This document shows positions 14,640 to 24,240 of a stretch of 36,818 nucleotides of DNA, piece after piece. The notes beneath the pieces are model-generated. The model had not been told where the DNA came from. It was given only the letters and a program-made list of their open reading frames with translations, and did not search any database. Numbering within the stretch: the stretch's first letter is position 1; the number at the start of each line of letters is the position of its first letter. Made by a program: the position numbers and the translations under genes. The DNA lies in contig JAOZOH010000015.1 in assembly GCA_029933365.1 (NCBI GenBank), forward strand, positions 1 to 36,818. The letters run 5' to 3'. This DNA comes from Desulfuromusa sp. (lineage in GTDB: Bacteria > Desulfobacterota > Desulfuromonadia > Desulfuromonadales > Geopsychrobacteraceae).

Positions 14640-16826
14640 ATGACGCAGCGCAGAAATCAAATCATTCTGACAATTGATGACGAAGAAAATATCCGAGACA
14701 GTTTTCGAATGTTTTTGGAAGATTACGATTATCAGGTCTTAGAGGCAAGAAACGGGCGTGAAGGATTGGAAATTTTTGCCCGGGAAAAACCAGATCTAGT
14801 GATCTGCGACCTCCGTATGCCAGAAGTTGATGGTCTTGAGGTTATTGAAAAGATCAAACATGATTCTCCCGATACTCCAATTATTGTTGTCTCAGGAACG
14901 GGAATTATTGGCGATGCCATCGAGGCAATCCGCTGTGGCGCATGGAATTATTTATTAAAGCCAATCCAAGACATGTCTATTCTACTCCATGCCATGAACC
15001 AAGCGACTGAACGCTCACGCCTGATTGTTGAAAACCGCACCTACCAGGAACATCTGGAAGAAGAAGTGACCAAAAGAACCCTGGCTTTGCAAAAAGCAAT
15101 CAAAGATCTGAATAAATCCCATCTGAAATTAAAAAACAGCGAGCAAAAATATCGTATTATTTTTGATAACCTGCAGGACGTTTACTTGGAGATGAACCTT
15201 GATGGCAAAGTGACGGAAATCAGCCCATCAATTTCGCATATTTCTCAATATTCTCGCGAAGATATTATTAATAAAAACATAGAGCAGGTATTCCCAAGTC
15301 TTCAGGATAGAGAACGCTTGCTGACTCAATTACGCACAGAAATCAAAATTTTTGATTATGAACTCCACCTGCGTGACAAAGATGAGACTCTAGTTCCCTG
15401 TTCTCTTAATGCCAGCTACCAGATGGGGACATATCGAGAAGAAGATAAAATTTGTGCAACGTTACGTGATGTGACCGATCGCAAACTGGCCGAAGCAAGA
15501 ATTCAACACCTTGCATTTTACGATTCATTAACGGGACTTCCCAACCGTCGCCTGCTCCTGGATCGACTCGAGCAAAACATCTCCCGTGCCCATCGCTCCT
15601 GTCACTTTGGCGCCATGCTCTTCCTTGATCTGGATCGCTTCAAAAATATCAATGATTCACTTGGACACCCGATTGGCGACAGCCTGCTACAAGAAGTTGC
15701 CAAGCGGTTACTCCATGATCTGCGTGCTGAGGATACAGTTTCGCGACTTGGTGGAGATGAATTTGTCATGCTCCTCTCTGATCTCGGGGAAGATCCAACC
15801 AATGCAGCGGCAATGGCTCAACAGAAAGCTGAGAATATCAAGATCCATCTGGCAAAAAAATATATCATTGATGGACATGAACTCCACGTTACACCCAGTA
15901 TCGGTGTTGCAATGTTCCCTTCCGGCAATCAAGACCAAGAGACAGGAGATGACATCCTCCGCTACGCCGATACAGCTATGTACCGTGCCAAGGATGATGG
16001 TCGTGATACGATAAGATTCTTCTTGCCAAGCATGCAAGCTGCAGCAGACAGCAGATTGGCAGTAGAAAAGGAGTTACGTTACGCCCTGGAACGTAACGAA
16101 CTCTCTCTGTTTTTTCAACCGCAAGTAGATGGCAAAGGTGAAATTCTTGGGGCAGAAACTCTGGCACGCTGGAAACACCCGGAAAAAGGCTTCATTTCCC
16201 CCGCAACTTTCATCCCAATTGCAGAAGCAACTGGCTTGATTCTACCGATCGGGGAGTGGGTTTTACAGACAGCTTGCGAGCATCTAAAAGCTTGGAGCGA
16301 TAGAGGCATCCCGGTTAAGCACCTTGCTGTCAATGTTAGTCCACGTCAATTCCGCCAACCCAACTTTGTTGCTCAAGTGGAGACTATTCTTGAACAAACC
16401 GGCGCAGACCCAACCCAACTTGGTCTTGAATTGACCGAAGGGATGGTGATAGATAATATTTCAGATACCATCGAAAAAATGGAAGCCCTCAAAAAACTTG
16501 GAATTGAATTATCAATTGACGACTTTGGCACAGGCTATTCTTCCCTCGCCTACCTGAAAAAAATGCCTCTGGATATCTTAAAAATTGATCAATCTTTTGT
16601 CCGTGATATTGAAACCGATGTCAACGATGCTGCAATTGTCGATACAATTATTTCCATGGCAACCCACCTGGATCTGAAAGTGATTGCCGAAGGGGTAGAA
16701 ACCAGGTTCGAGCTGGAATTTCTGGAAGGCAAAGGGTGTCCACTCTATCAGGGCTATTATTTCAGTAAACCACTCCCAAGTGATCAGTTTATAAAATTAT
16801 TGGAGGCAGGGACAACCTTCGTCTAA
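14640..16826 (+). CDS. Response regulator REC-PAS-GGDEF-EAL, c-di-GMP turnover
   Basis: A 728-residue protein with a receiver domain (1-125, phospho-acceptor D57, intact IDDEE acidic pair, Lys in LLKPI), a coiled linker, a PAS domain (about 170-285), a GGDEF domain (RLGGDEF at 371-375) and an EAL domain. GGDEF makes c-di-GMP from two GTP. The EAL part has ETL (506-508) in place of EAL, which is known in active enzymes, plus ELTEGMV, the metal-binding DDFGTGYSS (from D627) and a late EGVET. So both catalytic halves look intact and the enzyme may be bifunctional, switched by phosphorylation and a PAS ligand. No partner kinase is nearby. Confidence 0.94.
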   Translation: MTQRRNQIILTIDDEENIRDSFRMFLEDYDYQVLEARNGREGLEIFAREKPDLVICDLRMPEVDGLEVIEKIKHDSPDTPIIVVSGTGIIGDAIEAIRCGAWNYLLKPIQDMSILLHAMNQATERSRLIVENRTYQEHLEEEVTKRTLALQKAIKDLNKSHLKLKNSEQKYRIIFDNLQDVYLEMNLDGKVTEISPSISHISQYSREDIINKNIEQVFPSLQDRERLLTQLRTEIKIFDYELHLRDKDETLVPCSLNASYQMGTYREEDKICATLRDVTDRKLAEARIQHLAFYDSLTGLPNRRLLLDRLEQNISRAHRSCHFGAMLFLDLDRFKNINDSLGHPIGDSLLQEVAKRLLHDLRAEDTVSRLGGDEFVMLLSDLGEDPTNAAAMAQQKAENIKIHLAKKYIIDGHELHVTPSIGVAMFPSGNQDQETGDDILRYADTAMYRAKDDGRDTIRFFLPSMQAAADSRLAVEKELRYALERNELSLFFQPQVDGKGEILGAETLARWKHPEKGFISPATFIPIAEATGLILPIGEWVLQTACEHLKAWSDRGIPVKHLAVNVSPRQFRQPNFVAQVETILEQTGADPTQLGLELTEGMVIDNISDTIEKMEALKKLGIELSIDDFGTGYSSLAYLKKMPLDILKIDQSFVRDIETDVNDAAIVDTIISMATHLDLKVIAEGVETRFELEFLEGKGCPLYQGYYFSKPLPSDQFIKLLEAGTTFV

Positions 16827-16971
16827 CCCCGCATCGAATTTGCTCACAGCAACTCCCTTTGTATTTTCTATCCGTATCGCCGCAAAATATGGTATCAACT
16901 GCAATCATAAATTTGTGACGCATAAAATCAAACACTTCACTGACATCAATAATAACTAGGAGGAAATTTGT

Positions 16972-17496
16972 ATGAGCACACAACCAATTGTAAAAATGGA
17001 GACCAATAAAGGGCTGATCATCATTGAACTCAATGCTGAGAAAGCTCCGATCAGTACTGAAAATTTTCTTAATTATGTCAGTACCGGATTTTATGAGCAG
17101 ACAATTTTCCACCGGGTCATCCCCAACTTCATGATTCAAGGTGGTGGTTTCACATCTGAAATGGCACAGAAAAAGACTCAGGCAGAAATCAAGAATGAAG
17201 CCGATAACGGATTGAAAAATCTACGCGGATCTCTGGCTATGGCGCGGACCCAGGTCGTTGACAGTGCCAGCAGCCAATTTTTTATCAATCTTGCAGATAA
17301 TGACTTTCTCAACCATCAGGGAAAGACCCCTAACGGTTACGGCTATGCGGTTTTTGGACAGGTGAGCGAAGGGATGGATATTGTAGATGAGATTGCCAAA
17401 GTTAGTACCGGCAACAGTGGACATCATCAGGATGTCCCAAAAGAGGCTGTTATCATTGAAAGTGTATCTATTGCAGAAGCAAACGACAATGATTGA
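16972..17496 (+). CDS. ppiB: Cyclophilin-type peptidyl-prolyl cis-trans isomerase
   Basis: A 174-residue cytoplasmic cyclophilin without a signal peptide, hence PpiB rather than PpiA. It has the active-site segment [13 protein letters not shown] (catalytic Arg), [13 protein letters not shown] and [13 protein letters not shown], all typical. It speeds proline isomerisation during folding. A strong AGGAGG lies eight bases before ATG. It is followed by aguA after a short gap and may be the first gene of that transcript, although no functional link to agmatine use is evident. Confidence 0.93.
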   Translation: MSTQPIVKMETNKGLIIIELNAEKAPISTENFLNYVSTGFYEQTIFHRVIPNFMIQGGGFTSEMAQKKTQAEIKNEADNGLKNLRGSLAMARTQVVDSASSQFFINLADNDFLNHQGKTPNGYGYAVFGQVSEGMDIVDEIAKVSTGNSGHHQDVPKEAVIIESVSIAEANDND

Positions 17497-17529
17497 TGAC
17501 AGCATGTGACTTTTACAGGTACATCAGAC

Positions 17530-18570
17530 ATGGGACAACATCTCGCAAACACACGGCGGCTCCCAGCAGAGTGGGAGCCGCAAGATGCAATTCTACTCGC
17601 ATGGCCACATGAACAGACAGATTGGCTACCAATCCTCAAGCAGGTCACACAAGTCTATATCGAACTCATCCGCCAGATCAGCCGTTTTGAAACAGCTATC
17701 ATTATTGCACCAGAAATCAATGCTGTCCGTGAAGTCCTCAAAAAAGAAACTGTCAATTTCTCCAATATTATACTGCGCCAAATCGATACAAACGACACCT
17801 GGACTCGTGATTTTGGTCCAATAACTGTCCATACTGACAGTCGGCTACAAATGCTTGATTTCAACTTTAATGGTTGGGGTTTGAAATTCCCGGCCGATAA
17901 AGATAATCAAGCGACCCGAAAACTGTGGAACACGGGAATATTCAAAAAAATTTTGAGACATTCTATCGACTTAATTTTGGAAGGTGGTAGCTTAGAAAGT
18001 GATGGAGCAGGAACGGTATTGACCACATCGACATGCCTGCTCGACGCGAACCGCAATCCACATCTTGATAGAATAGGGGTTGAATCAGAATTGTCAAAGC
18101 TGCTGGGATTCAGTCATTATCTCTGGCTCGACCATGGCTGGCTGGCTGGGGATGATACCGACTCACACATTGATACCCTGGCTCGCTTGTGTCCAAATAA
18201 TACAATTCTGTATGTACAGTGCAATGATGCCGCTGATGAACATTATCCTGAACTGAAAAAAATGGAAACTCAGCTCAAACAATTCAAGACGAAAAGCGGA
18301 CAACCATTTTGCCTCCTCCCCCTCCCCATGCCTCAAGCCTGCTACGACGAGAATGATCGGTTGCCAGCATCCTTTGCAAACTTTCTGGTCATCAACAACG
18401 CGGTCTTGGTCCCAACCTACAACGACCCCGCAGATACTTTGGCCATCGACATCATTAAGCAGGCCTTCCCTGAGCGGGAGGTTATTGGCATTAATTGCCT
18501 CCCATTGATCAGACAACACGGGTCTCTGCACTGTATTACCATGCAGCTGCCACAAGGGGTTCTCTCATGA
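17530..18570 (+). CDS. aguA: Agmatine deiminase
   Basis: A 346-residue enzyme that hydrolyses agmatine to N-carbamoylputrescine and ammonia. It has the guanidine-modifying enzyme motifs LPAEWEPQDAILLAWPH, DTWTRDFGP, EGGSLESDG, DDTDSHIDTLAR and the catalytic Cys near the end in GSLHCITMQLPQG. ATG 17530 is chosen because the conserved N-terminus begins right after it; a GTG at 17506 adds eight non-conserved residues. It overlaps aguB by ATGA, so the two-step path from agmatine to putrescine is made together. No arginine decarboxylase is seen in the window. Confidence 0.95.
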   Translation: MGQHLANTRRLPAEWEPQDAILLAWPHEQTDWLPILKQVTQVYIELIRQISRFETAIIIAPEINAVREVLKKETVNFSNIILRQIDTNDTWTRDFGPITVHTDSRLQMLDFNFNGWGLKFPADKDNQATRKLWNTGIFKKILRHSIDLILEGGSLESDGAGTVLTTSTCLLDANRNPHLDRIGVESELSKLLGFSHYLWLDHGWLAGDDTDSHIDTLARLCPNNTILYVQCNDAADEHYPELKKMETQLKQFKTKSGQPFCLLPLPMPQACYDENDRLPASFANFLVINNAVLVPTYNDPADTLAIDIIKQAFPEREVIGINCLPLIRQHGSLHCITMQLPQGVLS

Positions 18571-19451
18571 AATCATTAAAGGTCGCCCTGGTGCAGCAAA
18601 GCTGTCTTACTAATCAACAAAAAAATATTGAAAAAAGTTGCAAGCAAATCCGTCAAGCAGGTGCACAAGGAGCTGAGCTCGTTGTTTTGCAGGAATTGCA
18701 CAGCAGTCACTATTTCTGCCAGACAGAGAATATTACCAACTTTGATCTTGCAGAGAGTATCCCGGGCTCAGCAACCGAGAAATTTGGTGAGTTGGCCAAA
18801 GAGTTAGAGGTCGTTCTCGTTATTTCACTGTTTGAAAAACGTACGATGGGACTCTACCACAACACCGCTGTCGTACTGGAAAAAAATGGGAGCATTGCTG
18901 GAACCTATCGAAAAATGCATATCCCGGACGATCCTGGCTACTATGAAAATTTTTATTTTACCCCAGGCGACCTTGGGTTTAATCCAATTACAACTTCAGT
19001 TGGAAAATTAGGCATTATGATTTGCTGGGATCAATGGTACCCGGAGGCAGCCCGTTTGATGGCTTTGGCAGGTGCTGAGATACTTGTTTACCCCACCGCT
19101 ATAGGCTACGACCCAAACGACAAACCGCTGGAACAACAACGCCAGTTAGCAGCATGGATGGCGGTACAACAGGGACACGCCGTTGCAAATGGCATCCCGA
19201 TCGTTACAGTCAACCGAGTTGGATTTGAGGCCGACCCAAGTCAAGCCACCGCTGGAATAGATTTTTGGGGAAGCAGTTTTGTGGCAGGTTGCCAGGGAGA
19301 AATTCTTGGTCAGGCAGATACAAAATTGGAAGAACTTTTATGCATCGATATTGATCTTGAACAAAGTGAAAAAGTTCGACAGATCTGGCCATTCTTCCGT
19401 GACCGGCGCATTGATCATTACCAGGAAATACTCAAACGCTGGCGTGATTGA
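18567..19451 (+). CDS. aguB: N-carbamoylputrescine amidase
   Basis: A 294-residue nitrilase-superfamily enzyme that splits N-carbamoylputrescine into putrescine, CO2 and ammonia. The Glu-Lys-Cys triad is visible in LQELHSSHYF (Glu), YRKMHIPDDPGYYE (Lys) and MICWDQWYPEAARLMA (Cys). The sequence YFTPGDLGF and the C-terminal FRDRRIDHY are typical of AguB. The ATG overlaps the aguA stop. A reading from 18495 would add 24 residues inside aguA and is rejected. A strong terminator follows 10 bases after the stop. Confidence 0.95.
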   Translation: MKSLKVALVQQSCLTNQQKNIEKSCKQIRQAGAQGAELVVLQELHSSHYFCQTENITNFDLAESIPGSATEKFGELAKELEVVLVISLFEKRTMGLYHNTAVVLEKNGSIAGTYRKMHIPDDPGYYENFYFTPGDLGFNPITTSVGKLGIMICWDQWYPEAARLMALAGAEILVYPTAIGYDPNDKPLEQQRQLAAWMAVQQGHAVANGIPIVTVNRVGFEADPSQATAGIDFWGSSFVAGCQGEILGQADTKLEELLCIDIDLEQSEKVRQIWPFFRDRRIDHYQEILKRWRD

Positions 19452-19460
19452 GTCTCACAT

Positions 19461-19493
19461 AAAAAGGGCAAACCCACAGGATCTGCCCTTTTT
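19461..19493. terminator. Bidirectional rho-independent terminator
   Basis: AAAAAGGGCA (19461-19470) pairs perfectly with TGCCCTTTTT (19484-19493), with a 13-base loop. T-runs are read on both strands. It lies between the convergent aguB and metK genes and should end both transcripts. Confidence 0.9.
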
Positions 19494-19518
19494 GCTTTTC
19501 TCAATAAAATTGTGCTGT

Positions 19519-20688
19519 TTAAAGACCAGCACGAGACCGAAGGGAATCAACCCGATCAGTCAACTCCCAGGTAAATTCAGGCAATTCCCTGCCAAAATGA
19601 CCATAGGCAGCAGTTTTCCGATAAATGGGTCGGAGCAGATCAAGCTGTTGAATAATTGCAGCGGGACGCATATCAAATTCATCCTGAACAATCTTGGCGA
19701 TCTGGTTTGATGGTATTTTACCCGTGCCAAAACTATTGATCATCACGGAGACGGGCTCTGCAACGCCAATTGCGTAGGCTAATTGGACTTCACATTTACG
19801 CGCCAGTCCAGCGGCAACAATGTTTTTTGCAACATATCGCGCCATATATGAAGCACTACGATCAACTTTTGACGGGTCTTTACCGCTGAATGCACCACCA
19901 CCATGGGAACCCTGGCCACCATAGGTATCAACAATAATCTTCCGGCCGGTCAGGCCACAATCTCCCATGGGTCCACCAACAACAAAGCGTCCGGTTGGAT
20001 TGACCAGATATTTAGTTTTATTATCAACTAGATCTACAGGAAGGACCGGCTTGATGACCTCCTCAATAACGGCTTCCTTCAGATCATCGTAGGAAATATC
20101 TGGATTGTGTTGGGTCGAGATAACAACGGTATCAATCCGGGTTGGTTTATCATCAATATACTGAATTGATACCTGAGATTTACTGTCAGGACGTAGAAAA
20201 TTGAGCTGTCCACTCTTGCGCACAGTGGCCAATTTCTGTACCAGTCTATGGGCAAAAGTAATTGGCATCGGCATCAGTGTAGGAGTCTCATTACAAGCAA
20301 AGCCAAACATCAAACCTTGATCCCCTGCACCCTGTTCTGAAAACAACCCTTCACCCTCACTCACACCTTGGGAGATATCGGGAGATTGCTGATCGATCGA
20401 GGTCAGAACGGCACAAGTTTTATAATCGAACCCAATTGCCGAATCATTATAACCAATCTCTTTAATGGTTTGCCGGACAATCGCTGGCAAATCGGCATAG
20501 GCAGTTGTAGTAATCTCTCCAGCAATGACTGCCATACCGGTCGTAACTAATGTTTCACAGGCGACCCGGGCTTTAGGATCCTGTTCGAGGATAGCATCAA
20601 GAACGGCATCAGAAATCTGATCAGCAACTTTATCAGGATGTCCCTCCCCCACGGATTCTGAGGTGAATAAAAAATCGGTCATCGACAT
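19519..20688 (-). CDS. metK: S-adenosylmethionine synthase
   Basis: A 389-residue enzyme that makes S-adenosylmethionine from ATP and methionine in the cytoplasm. It has [25 protein letters not shown], the phosphate-binding [16 protein letters not shown], and [11 protein letters not shown], all family signatures. It lies only 42 bases after ptsI with AAAGGA ahead of the ATG. The gap is too short for a SAM riboswitch, so transcription probably reads through from the PTS genes. Confidence 0.97.
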   Translation of the reverse strand: MSMTDFLFTSESVGEGHPDKVADQISDAVLDAILEQDPKARVACETLVTTGMAVIAGEITTTAYADLPAIVRQTIKEIGYNDSAIGFDYKTCAVLTSIDQQSPDISQGVSEGEGLFSEQGAGDQGLMFGFACNETPTLMPMPITFAHRLVQKLATVRKSGQLNFLRPDSKSQVSIQYIDDKPTRIDTVVISTQHNPDISYDDLKEAVIEEVIKPVLPVDLVDNKTKYLVNPTGRFVVGGPMGDCGLTGRKIIVDTYGGQGSHGGGAFSGKDPSKVDRSASYMARYVAKNIVAAGLARKCEVQLAYAIGVAEPVSVMINSFGTGKIPSNQIAKIVQDEFDMRPAAIIQQLDLLRPIYRKTAAYGHFGRELPEFTWELTDRVDSLRSRAGL

Positions 20689-20730
20689 TTTTGTTTATCC
20701 TTTCCTTCATCTTAAATTATTTCGTCAGAG

Positions 20731-22512
20731 TTAAATTAATGGCAGCGCAAAAATATCTGGCAATCGGCTACGCATTTCATTCTCAATAGCTATTGAAACT
20801 TCTTTACTGGTCGACAGTGATAATAATTTTTCAACCAAAAACTCTCCATCTTTTTTGGATATCTGTCGTAATACCCGTTTAACCCGAGGGACACAAGCAG
20901 GATTCATGGAAAGTTCATGCAACCCCAGTCCAACCAGTACCAATGTATAGAGTGACTCACCAGCCATTTCGCCACAAATACAGACTTCGATACCAGCAGA
21001 ATTTGCCGCATCACAGGTCGCTTTTAACGCACGCAGAATTGCTGGATGTAACGGGTCATAAAGGTAAGCAACGTGCTCGTTACCACGATCAACAGCAAGA
21101 AAATATTGAATCAGGTCATTGGTTCCAATGGAGAAAAAATCAACTTCCTGCGCCAACAGATGGGAAATCATGACTGCCGACGGAGTCTCAATCATGATCC
21201 CGATAGCAAGATCAGCATCATAAGCGATCCCCTCCCGATCCAACTGAGCTTGGATATCAGAAAGGATCTGCTTACAAGCTCGAATCTCTGCAACGCCACT
21301 GATCATCGGAAACATAATCCGAACTGGGCCACAACTGGAAGCACGCAGTATTGCCCGCAGCTGAATCCGGAACAAGCGCTCCTCATGAAGCGAAAACCGG
21401 ATTGCCCGTAGCCCCATGGCCGGATTAGCTTCATCTTCCAGATTCAACTCAGGAACAAACTTATCGCCGCCAATATCAAGTGTTCTTATCGTAACCGATT
21501 CACCATCCGCCTTCTTGAGAATTTCACAATATGAGCGATACTGCTCCTCTTCATCGGGTGGCTCACTTCGCCCAAGATAGAGGAACTCTGTCCGGTATAG
21601 GCCAACACCTTCAGCAGCATGTCTTTTAGCCTGATCAACGTCATTGGCAATTTCCAGATTGCCACGCAAAGGAATATGGACATGATCAGTCGTGACAGAT
21701 GGAAGATCACGATACTTTTCAAGATCTTGTTCCAGGTATTCGTAGGACTGCTTGCGCTTAAGATACTCCTTGAACGTCTCTTCTGAGGGGTTGAGAATGA
21801 CCACCCCAGTGGAACCATCAATAATAACCGGCATGCGATCAGAGACCATTGATGTGACAGATTCTAAACCGACAACTGCCGGTATATCCAATGAACGTGC
21901 AAGGATCGCGGTGTGGGAAGTTCGTCCCCCTTTGTCAGTAATAAACCCCAGGACATGAGACCTGTCCATCTGTATCGTTTCAGCCGGAGATAGATCATGT
22001 GCAACCACCAGCGATTTACGCCCGATATTCCCGATAACACGCTCGCTGACTCCCGTTAGTATCCGCAGCAAACGCTCTCCAACAGCATCAACATCAGAAC
22101 GTCTCTCGCGTAAATATTCATCGTCTATGTTGTCAAATAATGCCCGGAGCCGTTCAAGAACTTGTGTCAAAGCCCCTTCTGCATTCATCTGTGCACGAAT
22201 CTCTTTTTCGGTACCACCAACCAGCATTTCATCTTCAAGAATAAGTAAATGGGTATCAAGGATATACAGATGTTCTTGCAGGTGTGGTTGTCTGGAAACC
22301 GACTGTTTAATCTTTTGCAGTTGGTTCCGAGCTCGGCTGATAGCTTGCTGAAAACGTACCAGTTCAGCCTCGACCTCTGTAATCTCAATTAAGGATTGAT
22401 CTACCAAAGGTCGTTGATCAAGCAAGCTGACCTCCCCAATACCAATCCCCGGTGAGACTCCTATGCCAATGAGATAAGTGTCTTCTGCAATCTTAATCTT
22501 CCCCAAAACCAT
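20731..22512 (-). CDS. ptsI: PTS enzyme I, phosphoenolpyruvate-protein phosphotransferase
   Basis: A 593-residue soluble protein that takes phosphate from phosphoenolpyruvate onto a histidine and hands it to HPr. The phospho-histidine is H200 in GGRTSHTAILARS. The PEP-binding domain has RTEFLYLGR, RTLDIGGDK, MFPMISGVAEI, FFSIGTNDLIQY and the catalytic Cys of ICGEMAGE. The start at 22512 lies 20 bases inside the ptsH gene; a TTG six bases later, with GAGG before it, is an alternative. It is the last PTS gene before metK. Confidence 0.96.
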   Translation of the reverse strand: MVLGKIKIAEDTYLIGIGVSPGIGIGEVSLLDQRPLVDQSLIEITEVEAELVRFQQAISRARNQLQKIKQSVSRQPHLQEHLYILDTHLLILEDEMLVGGTEKEIRAQMNAEGALTQVLERLRALFDNIDDEYLRERRSDVDAVGERLLRILTGVSERVIGNIGRKSLVVAHDLSPAETIQMDRSHVLGFITDKGGRTSHTAILARSLDIPAVVGLESVTSMVSDRMPVIIDGSTGVVILNPSEETFKEYLKRKQSYEYLEQDLEKYRDLPSVTTDHVHIPLRGNLEIANDVDQAKRHAAEGVGLYRTEFLYLGRSEPPDEEEQYRSYCEILKKADGESVTIRTLDIGGDKFVPELNLEDEANPAMGLRAIRFSLHEERLFRIQLRAILRASSCGPVRIMFPMISGVAEIRACKQILSDIQAQLDREGIAYDADLAIGIMIETPSAVMISHLLAQEVDFFSIGTNDLIQYFLAVDRGNEHVAYLYDPLHPAILRALKATCDAANSAGIEVCICGEMAGESLYTLVLVGLGLHELSMNPACVPRVKRVLRQISKKDGEFLVEKLLSLSTSKEVSIAIENEMRSRLPDIFALPLI

Positions 22513-22759
22513 CCTCGATCAATTCTGCGATGAGCTGCATCGCATGCTGTTCATCCGCACCATCTACGGTCACCATAATGTCTGTACCCTGTGGTGCCGC
22601 AAGCAGTAAAATCCCCATAATACTCTTCCCGTTCACCTCGATATCATCTTTGATCAAATTAACTTCAGAGCTGAACTTATTGGCTGTCTGTACTAATTGT
22701 GCAGCCGCTCTGGCATGCAATCCCAGACGATTTATTATTTTAAAATTACGGTTTTGCAT
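22493..22759 (-). CDS. ptsH: PTS phosphocarrier HPr
   Basis: An 88-residue carrier. It has His15 in INRLGLHARAAA, the site phosphorylated by enzyme I, and Ser46 in NGKSIMGILLL, the site phosphorylated by HprK. Both fall at their canonical numbers only if translation starts at ATG 22759, which supports that start over the GTG at 22771. Keeping Ser46 matters because hprK lies upstream in the same cluster. It could serve both the mannose-type EIIA and, possibly, PtsN. Confidence 0.96.
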   Translation of the reverse strand: MQNRNFKIINRLGLHARAAAQLVQTANKFSSEVNLIKDDIEVNGKSIMGILLLAAPQGTDIMVTVDGADEQHAMQLIAELIEDGFGED

Positions 22760-22774
22760 AACTTCTTTCACCCC

Positions 22775-23554
22775 TCATGAAATAATCAATCCCACAACGT
22801 CAGCCCAGAACAATCCAATTAAAAAAATACTACTCACGGTGATAACAACCATTAATAATGTTGATACTCCCTTACGCGCCACCAGCCCTAGTAGAATCAT
22901 TGGAAATAAAACCAACATTCCCAACCAGCCGGGCAACTGCTGTTCGGTTAAATGAGAAAAAACCATCAATGCACTCAACCCGCCAAGGACGACAACAGCT
23001 GCTTCCTTGGTGTGAATAGCCCAATCTGGCAACTTGTGGCGTTGGATAAATTCAATTGACTTCAAACCCTGACGATAACCACGAGCAAAAAACAGGATTC
23101 TGAACCAGATGGGGACAATGTTATACAACAGGATAAATATCAATGGTGCCCAGAGAATCCCTTTTACCGCAAAAAACAGGGCAATTCCTGCAGCCAGAGG
23201 TCGCAAGCCTCCCCAGAAAAATGCGTCCCCAATCGCGGCATAAGGTGCTGCTACCATCTCTTTAAAATCGTCAATTTCAACTTCAAGATCAGTATTGGCA
23301 GAAGCCCGATCCTCTTCTAACTTTAATACCGCCCCGGCAACCAAAGGTGCAAAATAGACATGGGTATTAAAGTAACCGGCATATTTAAGGCTAACTTCTG
23401 CAAGTTTTTCTTTGCTGTACAGTTTTTTCAACCCCGGCAATAATGCGTAGAAAAATCCTATCCCCTGCATCCTTTCAAAGTTCCAGCTAGATTGGAGTAA
23501 CAACAATCGAAACCAGATATGCAGGCGAACCCACCGCGAGATAGCCATCTTCAT
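22775..23554 (-). CDS. PTS mannose/sorbose-family EIID subunit
   Basis: A 259-residue membrane protein that with EIIC forms the sugar channel of mannose-family PTS permeases. Visible family segments are SWNFERMQGIGFFYALLP, AAPYAAIGDAFFWGGLRP and a hydrophobic C-terminal pair (GMLVLFPMILLGLVA; LLMVVITVSSIFLIGLF). The ATG at 23554 overlaps the EIIC stop as ATGA; a longer in-frame reading to 23596 is rejected. The length is slightly shorter than the commonly seen 270-300 residues. The sugar cannot be told. Confidence 0.9.
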   Translation of the reverse strand: MKMAISRWVRLHIWFRLLLLQSSWNFERMQGIGFFYALLPGLKKLYSKEKLAEVSLKYAGYFNTHVYFAPLVAGAVLKLEEDRASANTDLEVEIDDFKEMVAAPYAAIGDAFFWGGLRPLAAGIALFFAVKGILWAPLIFILLYNIVPIWFRILFFARGYRQGLKSIEFIQRHKLPDWAIHTKEAAVVVLGGLSALMVFSHLTEQQLPGWLGMLVLFPMILLGLVARKGVSTLLMVVITVSSIFLIGLFWADVVGLIIS

Positions 23555-24240
23555 ACCAACCACAACAAAAGAAAGGCCATACCAAAAGAAGCGCAAAATA
23601 AGGTAATTGCCCTACTCACATTGATGGTTCCCAAAATAACGGTAATCCCAACCAGAGGAAAAGCTAACTGCATCCAACCTGACGAATAGCTCAGGGGCTG
23701 CTGAACAAAAGGCCAAAGGATCGGGATAATTGATAAACCACCAAGAAGAATAATAATATAGGTTCCCAGGGACGACAGAGAAAAGCTGACTAACCCACGT
23801 AAATGCAGCCATTCTGCTGCGACAAATGAGCCTCGTTGCAGAGCCGTATCAACCTGCCTTACCAGTCGTACATTGTATTGCCTGGCATAGCGATCAAAGT
23901 ATTGGCCAAACTTACCCAGAGGAATTGCAATAAACAAACAAAGCAACAATAACTCTGTTCCTGATGTGCCCAATGTACGCCCTAGTATTATTGCCAGGAC
24001 ACTACTGGCAATTGCCACCTGAGTATCATCAGGAGGAACTGCCGCACCAACAGGTAATCTTGCCAGCCACAGCAACTCAACCATCACCCCGATCTGCAAC
24101 CCAACCAAAGGTTCACCAAGAATCAGGGAGACCAAAGGAGCTGCGACAATCGGTCTTGAAAGCATAACCTGCAAAATTGCCACACGATCCAGTCCGCAGA
24201 TCAAAGAAACCAAAGCTCCAAGGGTTAGACTGAGAACCAT
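23551..24240 (-). CDS. PTS mannose/sorbose-family EIIC subunit
   Basis: A 229-residue, mostly hydrophobic inner-membrane protein. Family features include GLDRVAILQVMLSRPIVAAP, EPLVGLQIGVMVELLWLARLPVGAAVPPDD and several further helices up to AFLLLWLV. It is the core transport subunit with EIID. Its ATG overlaps the EIIB stop by one base (TAATG) and its stop overlaps the EIID start, which points to tight translational coupling. Confidence 0.9.
   Translation of the reverse strand: MVLSLTLGALVSLICGLDRVAILQVMLSRPIVAAPLVSLILGEPLVGLQIGVMVELLWLARLPVGAAVPPDDTQVAIASSVLAIILGRTLGTSGTELLLLCLFIAIPLGKFGQYFDRYARQYNVRLVRQVDTALQRGSFVAAEWLHLRGLVSFSLSSLGTYIIILLGGLSIIPILWPFVQQPLSYSSGWMQLAFPLVGITVILGTINVSRAITLFCASFGMAFLLLWLV

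Noticed and set aside
16141..16165. Inactive EAL domain because the motif reads ETL
   Set aside because: The remaining metal and substrate motifs are intact and ETL occurs in active family members, so inactivity is not supported.
20689..20730. SAM riboswitch before metK
   Set aside because: Only 42 bases separate ptsI and metK, too few for any known SAM riboswitch, and no such structure is seen.
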